A stretch of DNA of 64,000 nt. Origin: Gnetum montanum (taxonomy: Eukaryota; Streptophyta; Gnetopsida; Gnetales; Gnetaceae). Both the position numbers and the translations under genes were made by a program. The stretch is from the NCBI GenBank assembly GCA_015680685.1, contig MNCI01004886.1, forward strand, positions 63,210 to 127,209, given 5' to 3'. Shown here piece by piece: positions 21,504-31,845 of the stretch. Each line of letters opens with the position of its first letter. Positions within the stretch are counted from its first letter, which is position 1. The notes below the pieces were generated by a model. It was given only the letters and a program-made list of their open reading frames with translations, ran no database searches and was not told the origin of the DNA.

Positions 21504-23430
21504 AAAACTTGTCCTCGAGTTCCTTCCAAAATATTGGGACAGTATGGGATTATTAAATCAAATGGAACTAATGGAATGACATGTGAATGGATCATCATTA
21601 CAAGACAACAAAATTGGTGTTCATGACAACAAGAGTGAACACCTTATTACATTGACATCAGGCCTTATTTCGCAGCTCAAGAAAGAGAGAGAGAAAGACG
21701 TTTTGCTACTGCCAATGCCAAGATTGCGTCTTTTGTTGTCCATCTGTAAGTGCGCCATCGATCTTGCTCCTTTCATAGTTGCTTTTAGCATTGCTCCATT
21801 CCATGTGTTCCTTCCAGATCTAATCCGTTGTTGCATGATTGCCATCTGCACACACAACACAATCTTTATATTAACAAGGGTAAATGAATTTCAATGCAGT
21901 TAATACCTTACTTCGGTGAAAGGTCTATTGGGTGAGTTGTGGTAATGCTAATACAGGTCTAGAAATATAATATTGATGACTACTGAAGGTGTAGGGGTTA
22001 GGAGAAAATTGAAAAAATTGGGCCCCGTACCCCCATGACTAATAGCGAACCTCCGATAGCGATAGAATGGAGAAAGAAAAAGAATTAAGAAAGATGGAGA
22101 AAAAGAGACAACTATGACATCAATGAATGGGATGTTTAGATGGAAATGAACAAAATAAAATGGATTGCAAAACTTTTAGGGAAAAGAATTTAACTGGTGC
22201 ACCAAAGAGGAATGTTAGTGGGTCCTCCCCAAAGCAGGTCCATGCCCTTAATGCCCTAATACACCCACATTCAAAGAGTTCGTAGGCTCTAGGAATGTCA
22301 TTTGGAATAAGAGTTAAAGTCTTAACTGCAAGAATTTACCAAAAAGAAAACAATGTATCTACCAAAATATACACTAATGATACAATCGGCAATGAGGTGA
22401 ACAATGGAGAGAAGGGTGGAGAGAATAGAATGGAATGGAATCCCAAGAACAAGGTGGTGTACAGCCCCTTGTGTGTTTCATGATTAATGTGACTTAGCAA
22501 ATCTCATTCTAAGTCTAGCCTTAAACAAACCACATTCAGTGACTTTGCATCAATGCATTCGGCCAATCCATCCTTTTGAATAAAAAGAATGCCTTCACCC
22601 AAGAGCCACCACCATTCCGACGAAATAAGGAGGAGAGAATGGGTAGCGAGAAGGGCCTTAGTTAGAGGGAACATTTTTATTTTAGTTCCATAGCCAATGC
22701 TTGTAGCCCAAATGATTATTTCTTCTAAGGGGTGTGCTTTGAATTCTCACTTTCCTTTTCTTTTTTTTGCTTGTTTTATGTGTTTAGACGTGAGAACCAC
22801 ACCATGCAAAGACTTTGTTATGTTTATTGCTCAGCTTCCTGATGATTGGGTAACATCGAAACAGTAAGAAAACTCAACAAGAAAACATCCAAGCACCCAA
22901 GAGAATGGGCAACACAAATGCATCAAGTTCCCTTGAAGTCACACCCTTTTCAATCCTTGAGTCCTTCCTTAATTTGAGAAGTACCCAGTCACCGATTCGT
23001 TATAGTTCTTATTTAGAAAGGACTATACATTTCCAAGCCAAGAGAGTTCATAGAAACTGGTAGATGAATGGATGAAGTGAACTCATTGCCTGCCATATCA
23101 AAAGAAACATACCTTAGTATCAACATCATAACTTAAAGGTAAAAACCAAACATTAGCAGTCAACATGAAAACAGTTCATACCATCATGAAGAACACTTAT
23201 TGGTGAGAAACTTACAAGGTGGATCACACGCACGCACACAAAAAAAATGAAAAAGAATAATGATGTTGAAAAACAAAAATAAGAAAAGTTAAAGAAATTG
23301 TAAAACAAAAACATGTAAAACAAAAACGTGTAAAACAAAAATGTGTAAGAAAAAAACTTGTAAAACAAAAACGTGTAAAATAAAAACTTAAAAAGAACTA
23401 AGGGCCCCAAATGATTAGCATAGGTGGCCA
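21504..23430 (-). other. Beta1 conserved noncoding module in place of pol
   Basis: Reverse-strand counterpart of 18839-20798, with the same landmarks in the same order, including gtgggtcctccccaaagca at 22218-22236, gtacccccatgactaatag near 22028, and the array at 23285-23395. No RT or integrase motifs. Confidence 0.75.
21621..21860 (-). CDS. Short ORF before the PPT in beta1, possible extra-ORF remnant
   Basis: 79 codons, MLCVQMAIMQQRIRSGRN..., basic with a Ser-rich end. beta2 has a homologous but broken stretch at about 20450-20635. Its place, just upstream of the PPT, is where alpha1 and gamma1 carry their coiled-coil extra ORF, so it may be a shortened remnant. There is no recognised domain and it may be noncoding. 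Confidence 0.3.
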   Translation of the reverse strand: MLCVQMAIMQQRIRSGRNTWNGAMLKATMKGARSMAHLQMDNKRRNLGIGSSKTSFSLSFLSCEIRPDVNVIRCSLLLS

Positions 23431-23449
23431 TCTCCCCCATGACTGAATG

Positions 23450-24229
23450 GAAAGGGAGCCTATTGGAATTTCTTAGAAGTGCCCAACTTCTCCCCATTGA
23501 TGTTCTTAGATTAAGGGGTGGAAGTCAGCGACGCTCATATTCCAATGTATCTATGCCTTCATTATGGGCATGAGTTGTTCCCCCAATTCGTTCCATGCAT
23601 ATTTGTCAGTTGCTCTTTCAAGTAGCTGTCAACCACAGGGTTTCTACTACTTGTTGTGTGGTTGCTACATGCAAGCATCTTTGTCTCACAGTTTCAAGGG
23701 CACACCTGTTGCATGGAGGAGATGTTGTGCATTCCTCCATGTCATCACCCAATGAATCATTGTATGTGATGCATGGAACTTTCTTCTTCTCGATCTTTCT
23801 ATAAATATTTACGTTAGATATCTCCAAGGAAAGATCGCAAATCCCTAGGCATGCGTCTAGTGTGCTTAGCCATGCCCTTCCCATTATAATTGGGAAGTCC
23901 CCTTCGTTGTTGTTGACTTCAATCACCAGGAAATCAGCTAGGTAGGACCAACCACACATAGTGGTAACGATGTCTTCCACCAATCCCAAGGGAATGGTGA
24001 TGGACTGGTCTACTAGCTCTAGTTGAATGTTGCTCTTCTTGAGTTGGGGCAAGTTCCAGACTTGATACATCTCTCGTGAAATTAGGTTGACTCCAAAACC
24101 TAAGTCAAGAATAGCCTTATGTGGTTTGTTCCTAGTGACTTGGAGGTAGATTAAGGGACTCCCAGGGTCAGATAGTTTCCTGGGAAGGTGGCCTACCTTG
24201 ATCCAATCAGTTATGGCATGGGTTAACAT
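23450..24229 (-). CDS. Beta1 retropepsin-like protease (part of gag-pro)
   Basis: The best preserved protease in the window: the frame 23618-24229 is open for 203 codons. It reads HLPRKLSDPGSPLIYLQV, then KPHKAILDLGFGVNLISREM with the catalytic Asp in the D-L-G form usual for Athila/Tat, then LGLVEDIVTT, DFPIIMGRAWLSTLDACLGI, and the Cys-rich CTTSPPCNRCALETVRQRC. A stop near 23618 precedes the conserved tail that ends close to 23440. The upstream ATG (24229) is internal to the gag-pro frame and is unlikely to be a real start. Confidence 0.72.
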
Positions 24230-26531
24230 AATCGTATGCGTTGAGCTCTAATGTTGGACTGAAGGGAGCAACGAAGCCTTAATTGTTGGAGAGGCATGCA
24301 CAGACTCAACCGCTTGTTGTTGTGAGAGCTTGTCTGGGCTTTTGGTTCTGAATAAAGGTCTTCTCTTTTTGCGGTTGTTAGAACCAGCAGCGGGTTGGAT
24401 GTTTACGGCTCTCGTAGCATTGCGTTGCTACAGTTGAGTGGGGAGTTCCCCTTGCATTGTTGGAGCAGGAGGTGTTATGGGAACTACCGGTGGAAGAGGT
24501 GTGGATGGATTAGGAGGATGGTATGGGTATGGAGCATCTCCCGGAGGAGAAGGAGTCCTTCTAAAGTACTCCTAAACTTGGTAGTGACGTTGGGAAGTTG
24601 TTTAACCCATGGAGTCACTTGGAGAAATTGGTTGCTGCACGTAGTATCCATATGGATCAGGTTGTCGATAAGGGTACTGTTGCCCAGGTGGTGGCATCCC
24701 CCATGACTGTGGATGTTGCCATTGCTGATATTGCCCAATAGGTTGTGGTGGAGTTCCACTTGGATAGTACGTCAATGGTTAGTGGAACTATCTTGGGTTA
24801 CCTTGGGGATAAGGTAACCTTTGAGGTGTCTACCGTTTGTTGAGTCTTAGGTTGAGTGCATACATCCCAGACTCTTGTAGATGTGAGATGATTGGACAAC
24901 ATCCCTTAGGATGGTCATATTGGCAAAGCTCACATCCACCGTCATCATCTGTGTTCGAATCCACAACCTCATTGGAGATAGTTATTTTCCCCTTACCCTT
25001 GTCACGTGCAGGGCCTGAATCTCTCCACTTTGTCTTGTTCTTGTCACTACTTCATTCCTCCTTAGACTCCTCTACGATTTTCAGGATAATTTCAATTTTA
25101 CTATCTAAGGAGCTCCATACTTCATCTACCTTAGCCGATACTTCCGTTATTAGCTTTTGAAGCGGCAAGGTTTTTCTGTTCAGCAACTCTTCGAGTGGTG
25201 ACTCATCCTGTTCATTGCAAAATCTCACTCCCTTCTTTTAGAGAGAGGGATCACGGTTATATTCTTCCGCACTTTCCCTTTTGCATAGCTCCCCTTCTTC
25301 TTTGGCTACTTATTCCAACAAGCAATGAATTTCATGGGATCTAAGTTCTGATAATCTCCCTTGGGCATAAGTCCCAAGGGTTCTCCTAGTTTCATACCTT
25401 AGCCCATCTATGATGTGGCGGAGTTGATCCTGCTGTGTGTAACCATGGCCCGAGCAACNAATTTTTACCACTCTTTCTCTATGTTTTGCATGGCGCAGGC
25501 ATCGTGCAATGCCTATAAATGATTTTGCAGATCCACGTTGTATCCCCCTTCAAATTGTGGGATGTTGTTCACGTCTAAGTGCTTGATCCAACTATCTTTA
25601 AAATGCCTTGTTGGTATTCTTACAGCCTCCGTTATATCTAGCATGCTTCGGGTGGCAAGTAGGGGCTCATCATGATCATCTCTTTCATGACGTCTATGAT
25701 GTCTTCGTTGCTCCCTACTTTCCCTTCGTTCATGACCTTGTCCTCTCTCTTGACTCTCTCATCGAGGTCTCTCATTTTGCCTACCTTTGTCCTCACCGTT
25801 ATGCTCTTGATGGTTGCGCCCAGAGGTGGAAGGAGAGGGTGAATGATGTGAAGAAGGAGAAGAAGAAGGAGAACCATCGCCATGATGATGTTTCTTACCT
25901 TCTCTTCTATGGCTTCGGCCTTCATCATGATGACGATTTGAGTGCCCATCCTTATCATGTGTTGTCATTCCCTCAGTGAACAGTTGGTGTTCACAAGGAT
26001 CAGAACCAGGGTTGTGTATCGTAGAGCGTAGTTTCTGATACCCCACCTCCTCACTTTCATTAGGAGGGGGAACATAGTTCGATAGAGTACCTGTTATAAG
26101 TGGTCACCATCTCTAATTTCACTTAGGACGTGCAGGACCTCTTTGCCCTTCAACAGTGTATGTTGGCTCTCCTGCCTTGAGTGCCTTATACGTTGTGCTG
26201 ATGTGGGATGGTAATCCCTTGTGTCAAAATTACCTATAATGTATTCAGCATAGAGTTGAGTCATGCCGATCTGTGCCAAAGCACGGAGGAGCATGTTGGG
26301 GACTGCACAATCTGAAAGTAACACTATGTTATCTTGCAAGTCTTTCCAGCGCATCTGTTCATCCTGATGGAGGATAAAAGTAAAATTGGGTATATACTCA
26401 TCGGGATGAGTATATTCCACCCTATATTTTTAAGGAACTGGTGGATTTAGGTTATGTGTTTTAGACTGCCAACTATTCTTTGTATTATCCCTAGGTGGTA
26501 TAATGCTCTTATGAGAAGAAGAAGAAGACAT
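24230..26531 (-). pseudogene. Beta1 gag (gag-pro polyprotein), broken and gapped
   Basis: Sense start ATG at 26531 (MSSSSSHKSI...). Open pieces 26094-26420 (EYTHPDEYIPNFTFILHQDE, RALAQIGMTQLYAEYIIG) and 25759-26046 (His/Arg/Ser-rich region) are cleaner than their beta2 counterparts. Most of the core is missing at the single N at 25459: by comparison with beta2 16738-16957 about 220 bp are absent. The knuckle CELCQYDHPKGC lies near 24890-24930. The tail contains HPQSWGMPP. Several stops occur downstream. Confidence 0.82.
25459..25459. other. Single-N gap hiding about 220 bp of gag
   Basis: The left flank aligns to beta2 at about 16957 and the right flank to about 16738, so roughly 220 bp of the gag core are not represented. 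Confidence 0.7.
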
Positions 26532-26615
26532 TGTGTCTTATTGGTGTGCTATTTAACCATTATATAAATTTTTGTTAATTAACCCTAAGGTTCGTTTAAG
26601 CTCCCAACGATGTGA

Positions 26616-27033
26616 NNNNNNNNNNNNNNNNNNNNNNNNNNNNNNNNNNNNNNNNNNNNNNNNNNNNNNNNNNNNNNNNNNNNNNNNNNNNNNNNNNNNN
26701 NNNNNNNNNNNNNNNNNNNNNNNNNNNNNNNNNNNNNNNNNNNNNNNNNNNNNNNNNNNNNNNNNNNNNNNNNNNNNNNNNNNNNNNNNNNNNNNNNNNN
26801 NNNNNNNNNNNNNNNNNNNNNNNNNNNNNNNNNNNNNNNNNNNNNNNNNNNNNNNNNNNNNNNNNNNNNNNNNNNNNNNNNNNNNNNNNNNNNNNNNNNN
26901 NNNNNNNNNNNNNNNNNNNNNNNNNNNNNNNNNNNNNNNNNNNNNNNNNNNNNNNNNNNNNNNNNNNNNNNNNNNNNNNNNNNNNNNNNNNNNNNNNNNN
27001 NNNNNNNNNNNNNNNNNNNNNNNNNNNNNNNNN
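26616..27033. other. 418-base assembly gap
   Basis: Run of N covering the beta1 PBS and the start of its 5' LTR. By comparison with beta2 about 350 bp are expected here. Confidence 0.95.
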
Positions 27034-27649
27034 ACTAACTCTAACTAACGAACTAATTCTAAATTAACCTAGCGTCAGCATTTGTTCCCACTTACCGTAC
27101 ACACCCTAAACCAATGCAACCGTGGTTACCAAACGCTAGTCGTTGCTAGGATCACCACATGTAACACACGTGCTCGAAGCGGTCGTACTGAGGCACTTAA
27201 CTAGGAGAGAAGGGTTGAGAGAGATTTAATAACTAAGAAAGCATTTAAATGACAAATAATAAATAATAGTAAATAAAGTCCTAATTAGCCTATTCCATGC
27301 ACTACAAGGTTTATCCAAGAAGTTTTTCTTTATTGCCATACACAAACTTGTGTTCAGGTACAATGTTTGCTCGAATAAAGATCCGTTCACTTTGGAGCTT
27401 CTTTTGCGGGCACATGGAAAATATTCTATCTTTGGAGAGGTAAAACTGCCAGAGTTTCCCTAAGGGCCAGATCTAGACGAGAAACAAAGGGAGAGTCGCC
27501 TCTTATTTATAGACTTGATGATGGACCGCGATATTGCATATGCAATATTGCGAGGGATGCAATATCGCAATGGCCGCAATATCGCATACGTGATATCGCG
27601 GCCCATGCGATATCACGTCCCATCATAGTCACGATATCGCGTCCCATCA
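27034..27649 (-). repeat. Beta1 5' LTR (visible part)
   Basis: Continues from the gap to ...gatatcgcgtcccatca and the catgt target duplication. It has seven GATATC/AATATC-type motifs at 27528-27645. The terminal segment is partly duplicated, since cgtcccatca occurs at 27617 and 27640. Confidence 0.88.
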
Positions 27650-27654
27650 CATGT

Positions 27655-28118
27655 TAATAATAAGTAGACCCAAAATTGAACTAGAGCAACAAGTGGCCAC
27701 AATGTACACAATGTACAAGAAGGAGTTTGCATATAAGAATGACGCACAACAAAAATTGTACATTGCAAACTTTAAGCTTGAAATGATCAAAGCAAGCTAC
27801 TAGGATCATAAAGATGTAGTAGCAAACTTGGCCTACAGAATGATCGACTATCAAGAATTAAGAAAAGTGGCTAGGACATTTGAAGAAGAAAGACAATAGT
27901 TTGTAGCTTGGTACATAAAGAAAAACAAGATGTTTCCATAGCTATCATGTTCTTGGGAGGTACCGACTCTAGTAGACATTGTTGAATTCACCTAGATGGT
28001 ACATGATCCAAGATTAGAGTTGGAAAAACTTCGAGCACTACTTAACAGATATGAATTTCAAAAGCCTAATGATAAAGAAAAAAAGCTATTGGAGGAACCA
28101 CCACCGCTTGGGACTTAA
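27655..28118 (+). pseudogene. Gamma1 extra ORF, last part
   Basis: Resumes after beta1 with a heptad-rich stretch: a KIELEQQVATMYTMYKKEF segment, then NFKLEMIKASY, DYQELRKVARTFEEERQ, LEKLRALLNRYEFQKPNDKE, and a stop at 28116-28118. The character is coiled coil with internal stops. Together with 12160-14134 it gives a long protein of roughly 800 codons in the ancestor. Function unknown. Confidence 0.55.
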
Positions 28119-28356
28119 AAGCTACATCAAGCTTGTTATTTTTGTTTTTATTTTGTATTGTTCCATCTTGTCATGTGTGTCCACCATGCAATGCATGATA
28201 ATTTTGTAAACATCATCAAACCACACAATATAATGTTCATAGTAAAGGCAATTGTGTAAATAAGCCATGGTATTCAATTCTGTATACAACCTCACAAATG
28301 TTGTAAGGCACTCTATCCTCTTTTTGTTTTAACTTGAGGATGAGTTTCCAGCTAGT
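28119..28356 (+). other. Gamma1 3' untranslated segment
   Basis: Noncoding DNA between the extra ORF stop and the PPT, with aacttgaggatgagtttcca near 28331. The same phrase in altered form (ctcgaggacgagttttcatt) precedes the PPT in beta2, so this pre-PPT block is shared between families. Confidence 0.6.
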
Positions 28357-28366
28357 TGTGGGGGTA
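28357..28366 (+). promoter_or_regulatory. Polypurine tract of gamma1
   Basis: tgtgggggta abuts the 3' LTR start tgataaaatc. Confidence 0.8.
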
Positions 28367-29231
28367 TGATAAAATCATATTAGTCATTAGATGTAATATC
28401 ATAGCTCTACTTACATCATCATAGATACAATGTAGTGGGTCCTAGTCATCACTATAAATACCAACCCATCATCACGTCATTGGGACAACTTTGTGCAACA
28501 CTTAGTAAAATTCTGGAAATTTCTTTTGATGAGTTACACTTAGAGTTAGAGTTAGAGTTAGAAGTGAATGCCCACAATGTGGTAACTAACAGTTGTATAG
28601 AGTCTTTATTCGAGTGGATTGTACCTGGACATAATTCATAATCAGAAATAAAGATTGAGATTGTTTCTTACCATTACAACATCTCACTTAGTTTACTTTT
28701 ATTTTCCAATATATTTACTTTGATTAAGTTCTTTACATTTTTTAAGTAATTTACTTTTTAATGTCCATTTCTAAGGTAGAATAAGTAAGACTAGTTTTGA
28801 GCATTTAGTGCAATCATTTGGTAACCCAATAGTAACTTCACTTACTTTGCTCAGTAGCAAATTCACTTGGTAATCCCAATAATGGTTAAATAAGCCCAAG
28901 GCATGTATGGCAAGCTAGGAACAGATGCTTATTATTGTAGGCTAGGATAGATCTACATTTTTGTTATCAACTAGATTTATACTTTATTCTCATTTTCATT
29001 ATAGAAACACTTAGGATTAATTTAAGCCCACAACATTATCATATCATATACCTCATTGAGAGTTAAATTATACTACTTGCACTTCACAAACTTAACATGA
29101 GAAGACAATGATCACAAGCCAACTATCAACCATTAGCATACTTACATTATCCATCCATGGATTACAATCTCGTTGTACGTGAACACTCATGACTTGTATG
29201 GTGGAGTGTTGGAATACTTGATCACTCCTCA
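28367..29231 (+). repeat. 3' LTR of gamma1
   Basis: 865 bp, aligned with 5449-6316. It ends ggaatacttgatcactcctca, followed by gttat. Confidence 0.9.
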
Positions 29232-29480
29232 GTTATTTATTCCAATCTTCCAAAGTCATGTTACTATTGTCATTAAGAGGATCAAATGTTTGATTCATGT
29301 TCTTTTATACTATGAAAAAAGAATTTGTAAGCATGTCAATGCGAAGCTACTACAAACACTACTATGGTTTCTTCTACAAATGTAGCAGATCCTACTAAGG
29401 ATTTTTCTCCTAATGTTGCAAATCTTGCAATGATTTCTTCTACTTATGTTTCAACAATTAGTCTACCCTTTTCTTTTACT
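29232..29480 (+). pseudogene. LINE ORF1-like relic (continuation after gamma1)
   Basis: Directly continues the frame of 5251-5448: VQKVV, then IYSNLPKSCYYCH, stop, EDQMFDSC. This is a CX2CX4(H to Q)X4C knuckle, typical of the end of plant LINE ORF1 proteins. Beyond it is a Ser/Thr-rich tail. The knuckle His and the frame are lost. Confidence 0.58.
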
Positions 29481-30156
29481 ATTGTTCAACAAAAGAACCC
29501 ATAGAAAATGATAACTCCTTTAGAAATCATAAGTTGTTAATAGATAATAGTGAAGTTTTTTTTTTTTTTTTGAATGGATAACTTTGTAGATAGAAAAATT
29601 AGAGAAGCCCTTAAAATTAGAATTCATTCTAATAATGTTAATCAAGATTAAGGCTATTTTACTCACTTAGCAATTCAAAAATTTTCATAAAAATCCTATT
29701 TAATTAAATCTCCTCTCTCTATAATTTTTTTTCTTTTTAAATGGGTTGTAGTATGTTCTATCATTATTTACAAACCCATTGTCTTATATGTTAGAAGTAG
29801 TGAGTTCAATTATAATTGCTTTATCATTATACTTTTGGTTTCCTTTTTCACTTTTCAACCTTTTATATTTTTTTAATTAAATTATTTGATTACTTTTTAT
29901 TTTTTGGTTTTAAATTTTTTAATAGTCTTACTTTTTCAAAAAAACACTACTCCCTTGTACCTACTAAATTAACAACCCCTGTAGGGGCCAAAGGGAAACA
30001 TAGGGACACCCCAAATATATACTTCAATTAGAACTTTATAACTTAGCATTGTCTACTGAAATTACACTTGTGACTTAGAGCTTCCAAATCAAAAGTTTTA
30101 CCACTAGGCTAACACATTGTTTTAGCCTACCTTTCCATTCATACTAATTTTCTTTC
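29481..30156. other. AT-rich filler, nothing recognised
   Basis: Contains poly-T runs near 29550 and 29870-29930. No reading frame or repeat could be assigned. Confidence 0.45.
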
Positions 30157-30161
30157 CTTTC

Positions 30162-30829
30162 TGATGATTTGCGAGGTACCCCTACACTCAACCATACGAA
30201 ACAAGCGTAGCACGCGCGATCCGGTCGAACTCTGCAAACTAAATGCCTAAACGCCCACTTGGGGTTAATCATTCGTTGTCTTCCCAGACTTACTTATTGT
30301 TGTCATGATGTATGGTTAAGTAAGTCCGAGGTATATGATTTTTTTGGTCTTTTCTGGTTTTATGTCTTCTATGCTAAGAACGAAGGGTTGAGAAAACTAA
30401 CTAATTCTAACTAATGTCCTAAGTCTAAATTAACTAGCGTCAGCATCCGTTCCCACTTACCATACACACCCTGAACTATGCAACTGTGGCTACCAAATGC
30501 TAATCGTACTGGGATCACCACACGTAACGCACGTGCTCGAAGTGGTCGTATTGAGGCACCTAACTAGCCTAAGTGTGATGAGCAGCCGATTCCTTGACTA
30601 GCCGTACACATCCGTAGATGCTCGTAATCAAGTCGTACTCNACATGGAAAAATTCTATCTCTGGAGTGATCAAACTGCTAGACTTTCCCTACTTTAAGCC
30701 TAGGATGAGAAATGAGGGGAGTGCCGCCTCTTATTTATAGATTTGGTGGCAGACCGCGATATCGCAGGGACGATGCGATATCGCGGCTCATGCAATATCA
30801 CAGGGACGACGCGATATCGCGTCTCATCA
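30162..30829 (-). mobile_element. Solo LTR, beta family, with alpha-like patch and a gap
   Basis: Bounded by tgatgatttgcgagg and ...gatatcgcgtctcatca, with perfect ctttc target duplications (30157-30161, 30830-30834). The outer parts are beta-type. From about 30565 to 30640 the sequence (cctaagtgtgatgagcagcc onward) matches the alpha LTR at 49580-49735 instead. A single N at 30641 follows and beta sequence then resumes. It has four GATATC-type motifs. Confidence 0.85.
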
Positions 30830-30834
30830 CTTTC

Positions 30835-31845
30835 CTTCTTTTCTATTTATTTTGTCTTCAACTAGTTATTTTATTGTAGTTGTTAAATCTTTAGATTCTT
30901 TATATCGTTTCACTACTACTAGTTTTTTCTAAAACTAATAGCTATATCACAACTAGCTATTAACTATAATGTTATTTACTCTCCCTTTAACCCTTGAGAA
31001 ATTAATTACAACTAATGATGAATCTAGTATGATTTGAAACATCTTGCAAAGAAACAATATTCATACTATAGATGATACAATTCATGCATGATAGTTATGC
31101 TTGCAAGAGTATGACTAGATTTGAGCATAAATGCATTATTGTAAAAACATTTGTTGAAAGCTTGTTTGTTTTAACTTAAGAAAAAAGATGTTGAGGAAAA
31201 GAAAAAAAGGTGTTGAAGTTAAGAATAGGAAAAAAACAATTTGAAGTTGATGATAGGAAAAATCAAGTTAGTGTTAATGATAAGAATAATCAAATGACAA
31301 TATAGAAACTACATAAGATAGAAGCTTCTATGGATACTTCTACTTTTACTACAGAATGTATTGGTTAATTAGAATAGACAACTCAAAAAATGAATTTTTC
31401 TTTTCTGATAAGAATATTGTCAACTCAAAGATTAAAACTTTTGTTGACAAGTGAGCTCTAGAAAATGGCAAATATTCTCAATGTAAGGTCAATCATGATT
31501 AACAATATGTGCCAACATTTTAAATTGGATCTTCCAATAGATGTTGAAAGTGATGTACATGCTGTTAGGTTTGAGATGATTGTGATAATTAATTTTCCTA
31601 TCTTGAATTTTCCAAGCATCAATTGGAAGGATGTACTTTTGATTAGACATTCTCAAAATTAGAAAATTGTTTACATGCATTTTAAAGATATTTTCTGCTC
31701 AATAATTAAACATGTGACGGACCTTGAATTTCTTTTTTATTATTATTAATTTCTTTTTTGCATTTGATTTTGTTATTTTCAAGGATTCATTGATCCCTTA
31801 ATTCCCTTTGATAACTTCAATTAACACTACATAAGCAAACCCATT
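30835..31845. other. AT-rich filler with one short unrecognised ORF
   Basis: The frame 31465-31662 (65 codons) has ordinary amino-acid composition but no family I recognise and no start context of note. A weak possibility is that it belongs to the LINE relic interrupted upstream. Confidence 0.35.

Larger units (their letters stand above)
14140..27649 (-). mobile_element. Beta1: gag-protease Ty3/gypsy element without RT or integrase, split by beta2
   Basis: A minus-strand element bounded by tgatgagtgtcgagg and ...gcgtcccatca, with perfect catgt target duplications. In sense order (high to low coordinate): 5' LTR (partly in the N run), gag, protease, about 2 kb noncoding, PPT, 3' LTR. No RT, RNase H or integrase motif is found between protease and PPT. 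The 3' LTR was later split by beta2. Removing beta2 leaves about 7 kb. Confidence 0.9.
5449..29231 (+). mobile_element. Gamma1: Athila/Tat-like Ty3/gypsy element, degenerate, hosting beta1 and beta2
   Basis: An old retrotransposon bounded by 868- and 865-bp LTRs and a slightly decayed target duplication. The order LTR-PBS-gag-protease-RT-RNase H-integrase-extra ORF-PPT-LTR can be followed. All coding parts carry stops and frameshifts. Integrase after RNase H places it in Ty3/gypsy, and the tRNA-Asp-like PBS plus an extra ORF after integrase point to the Athila/Tat branch. It is interrupted at 14140-27649 by beta1. It is the only element here that ever encoded a full pol. Confidence 0.9.

Noticed and set aside
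23153-23497. 114-codon minus frame rich in Phe/Tyr in beta1
   Set aside because: Same low-complexity array in the reverse copy.
26572-27067. Long open frames across the N run (also 54761-55240)
   Set aside because: Almost all codons are N. The flanks are retroelement gag and LTR on the other strand.
27528-27649. CRISPR-like spaced repeats in the LTR ends
   Set aside because: Short degenerate palindromes in plant LTR U3 regions with no constant spacer length; not a CRISPR array.
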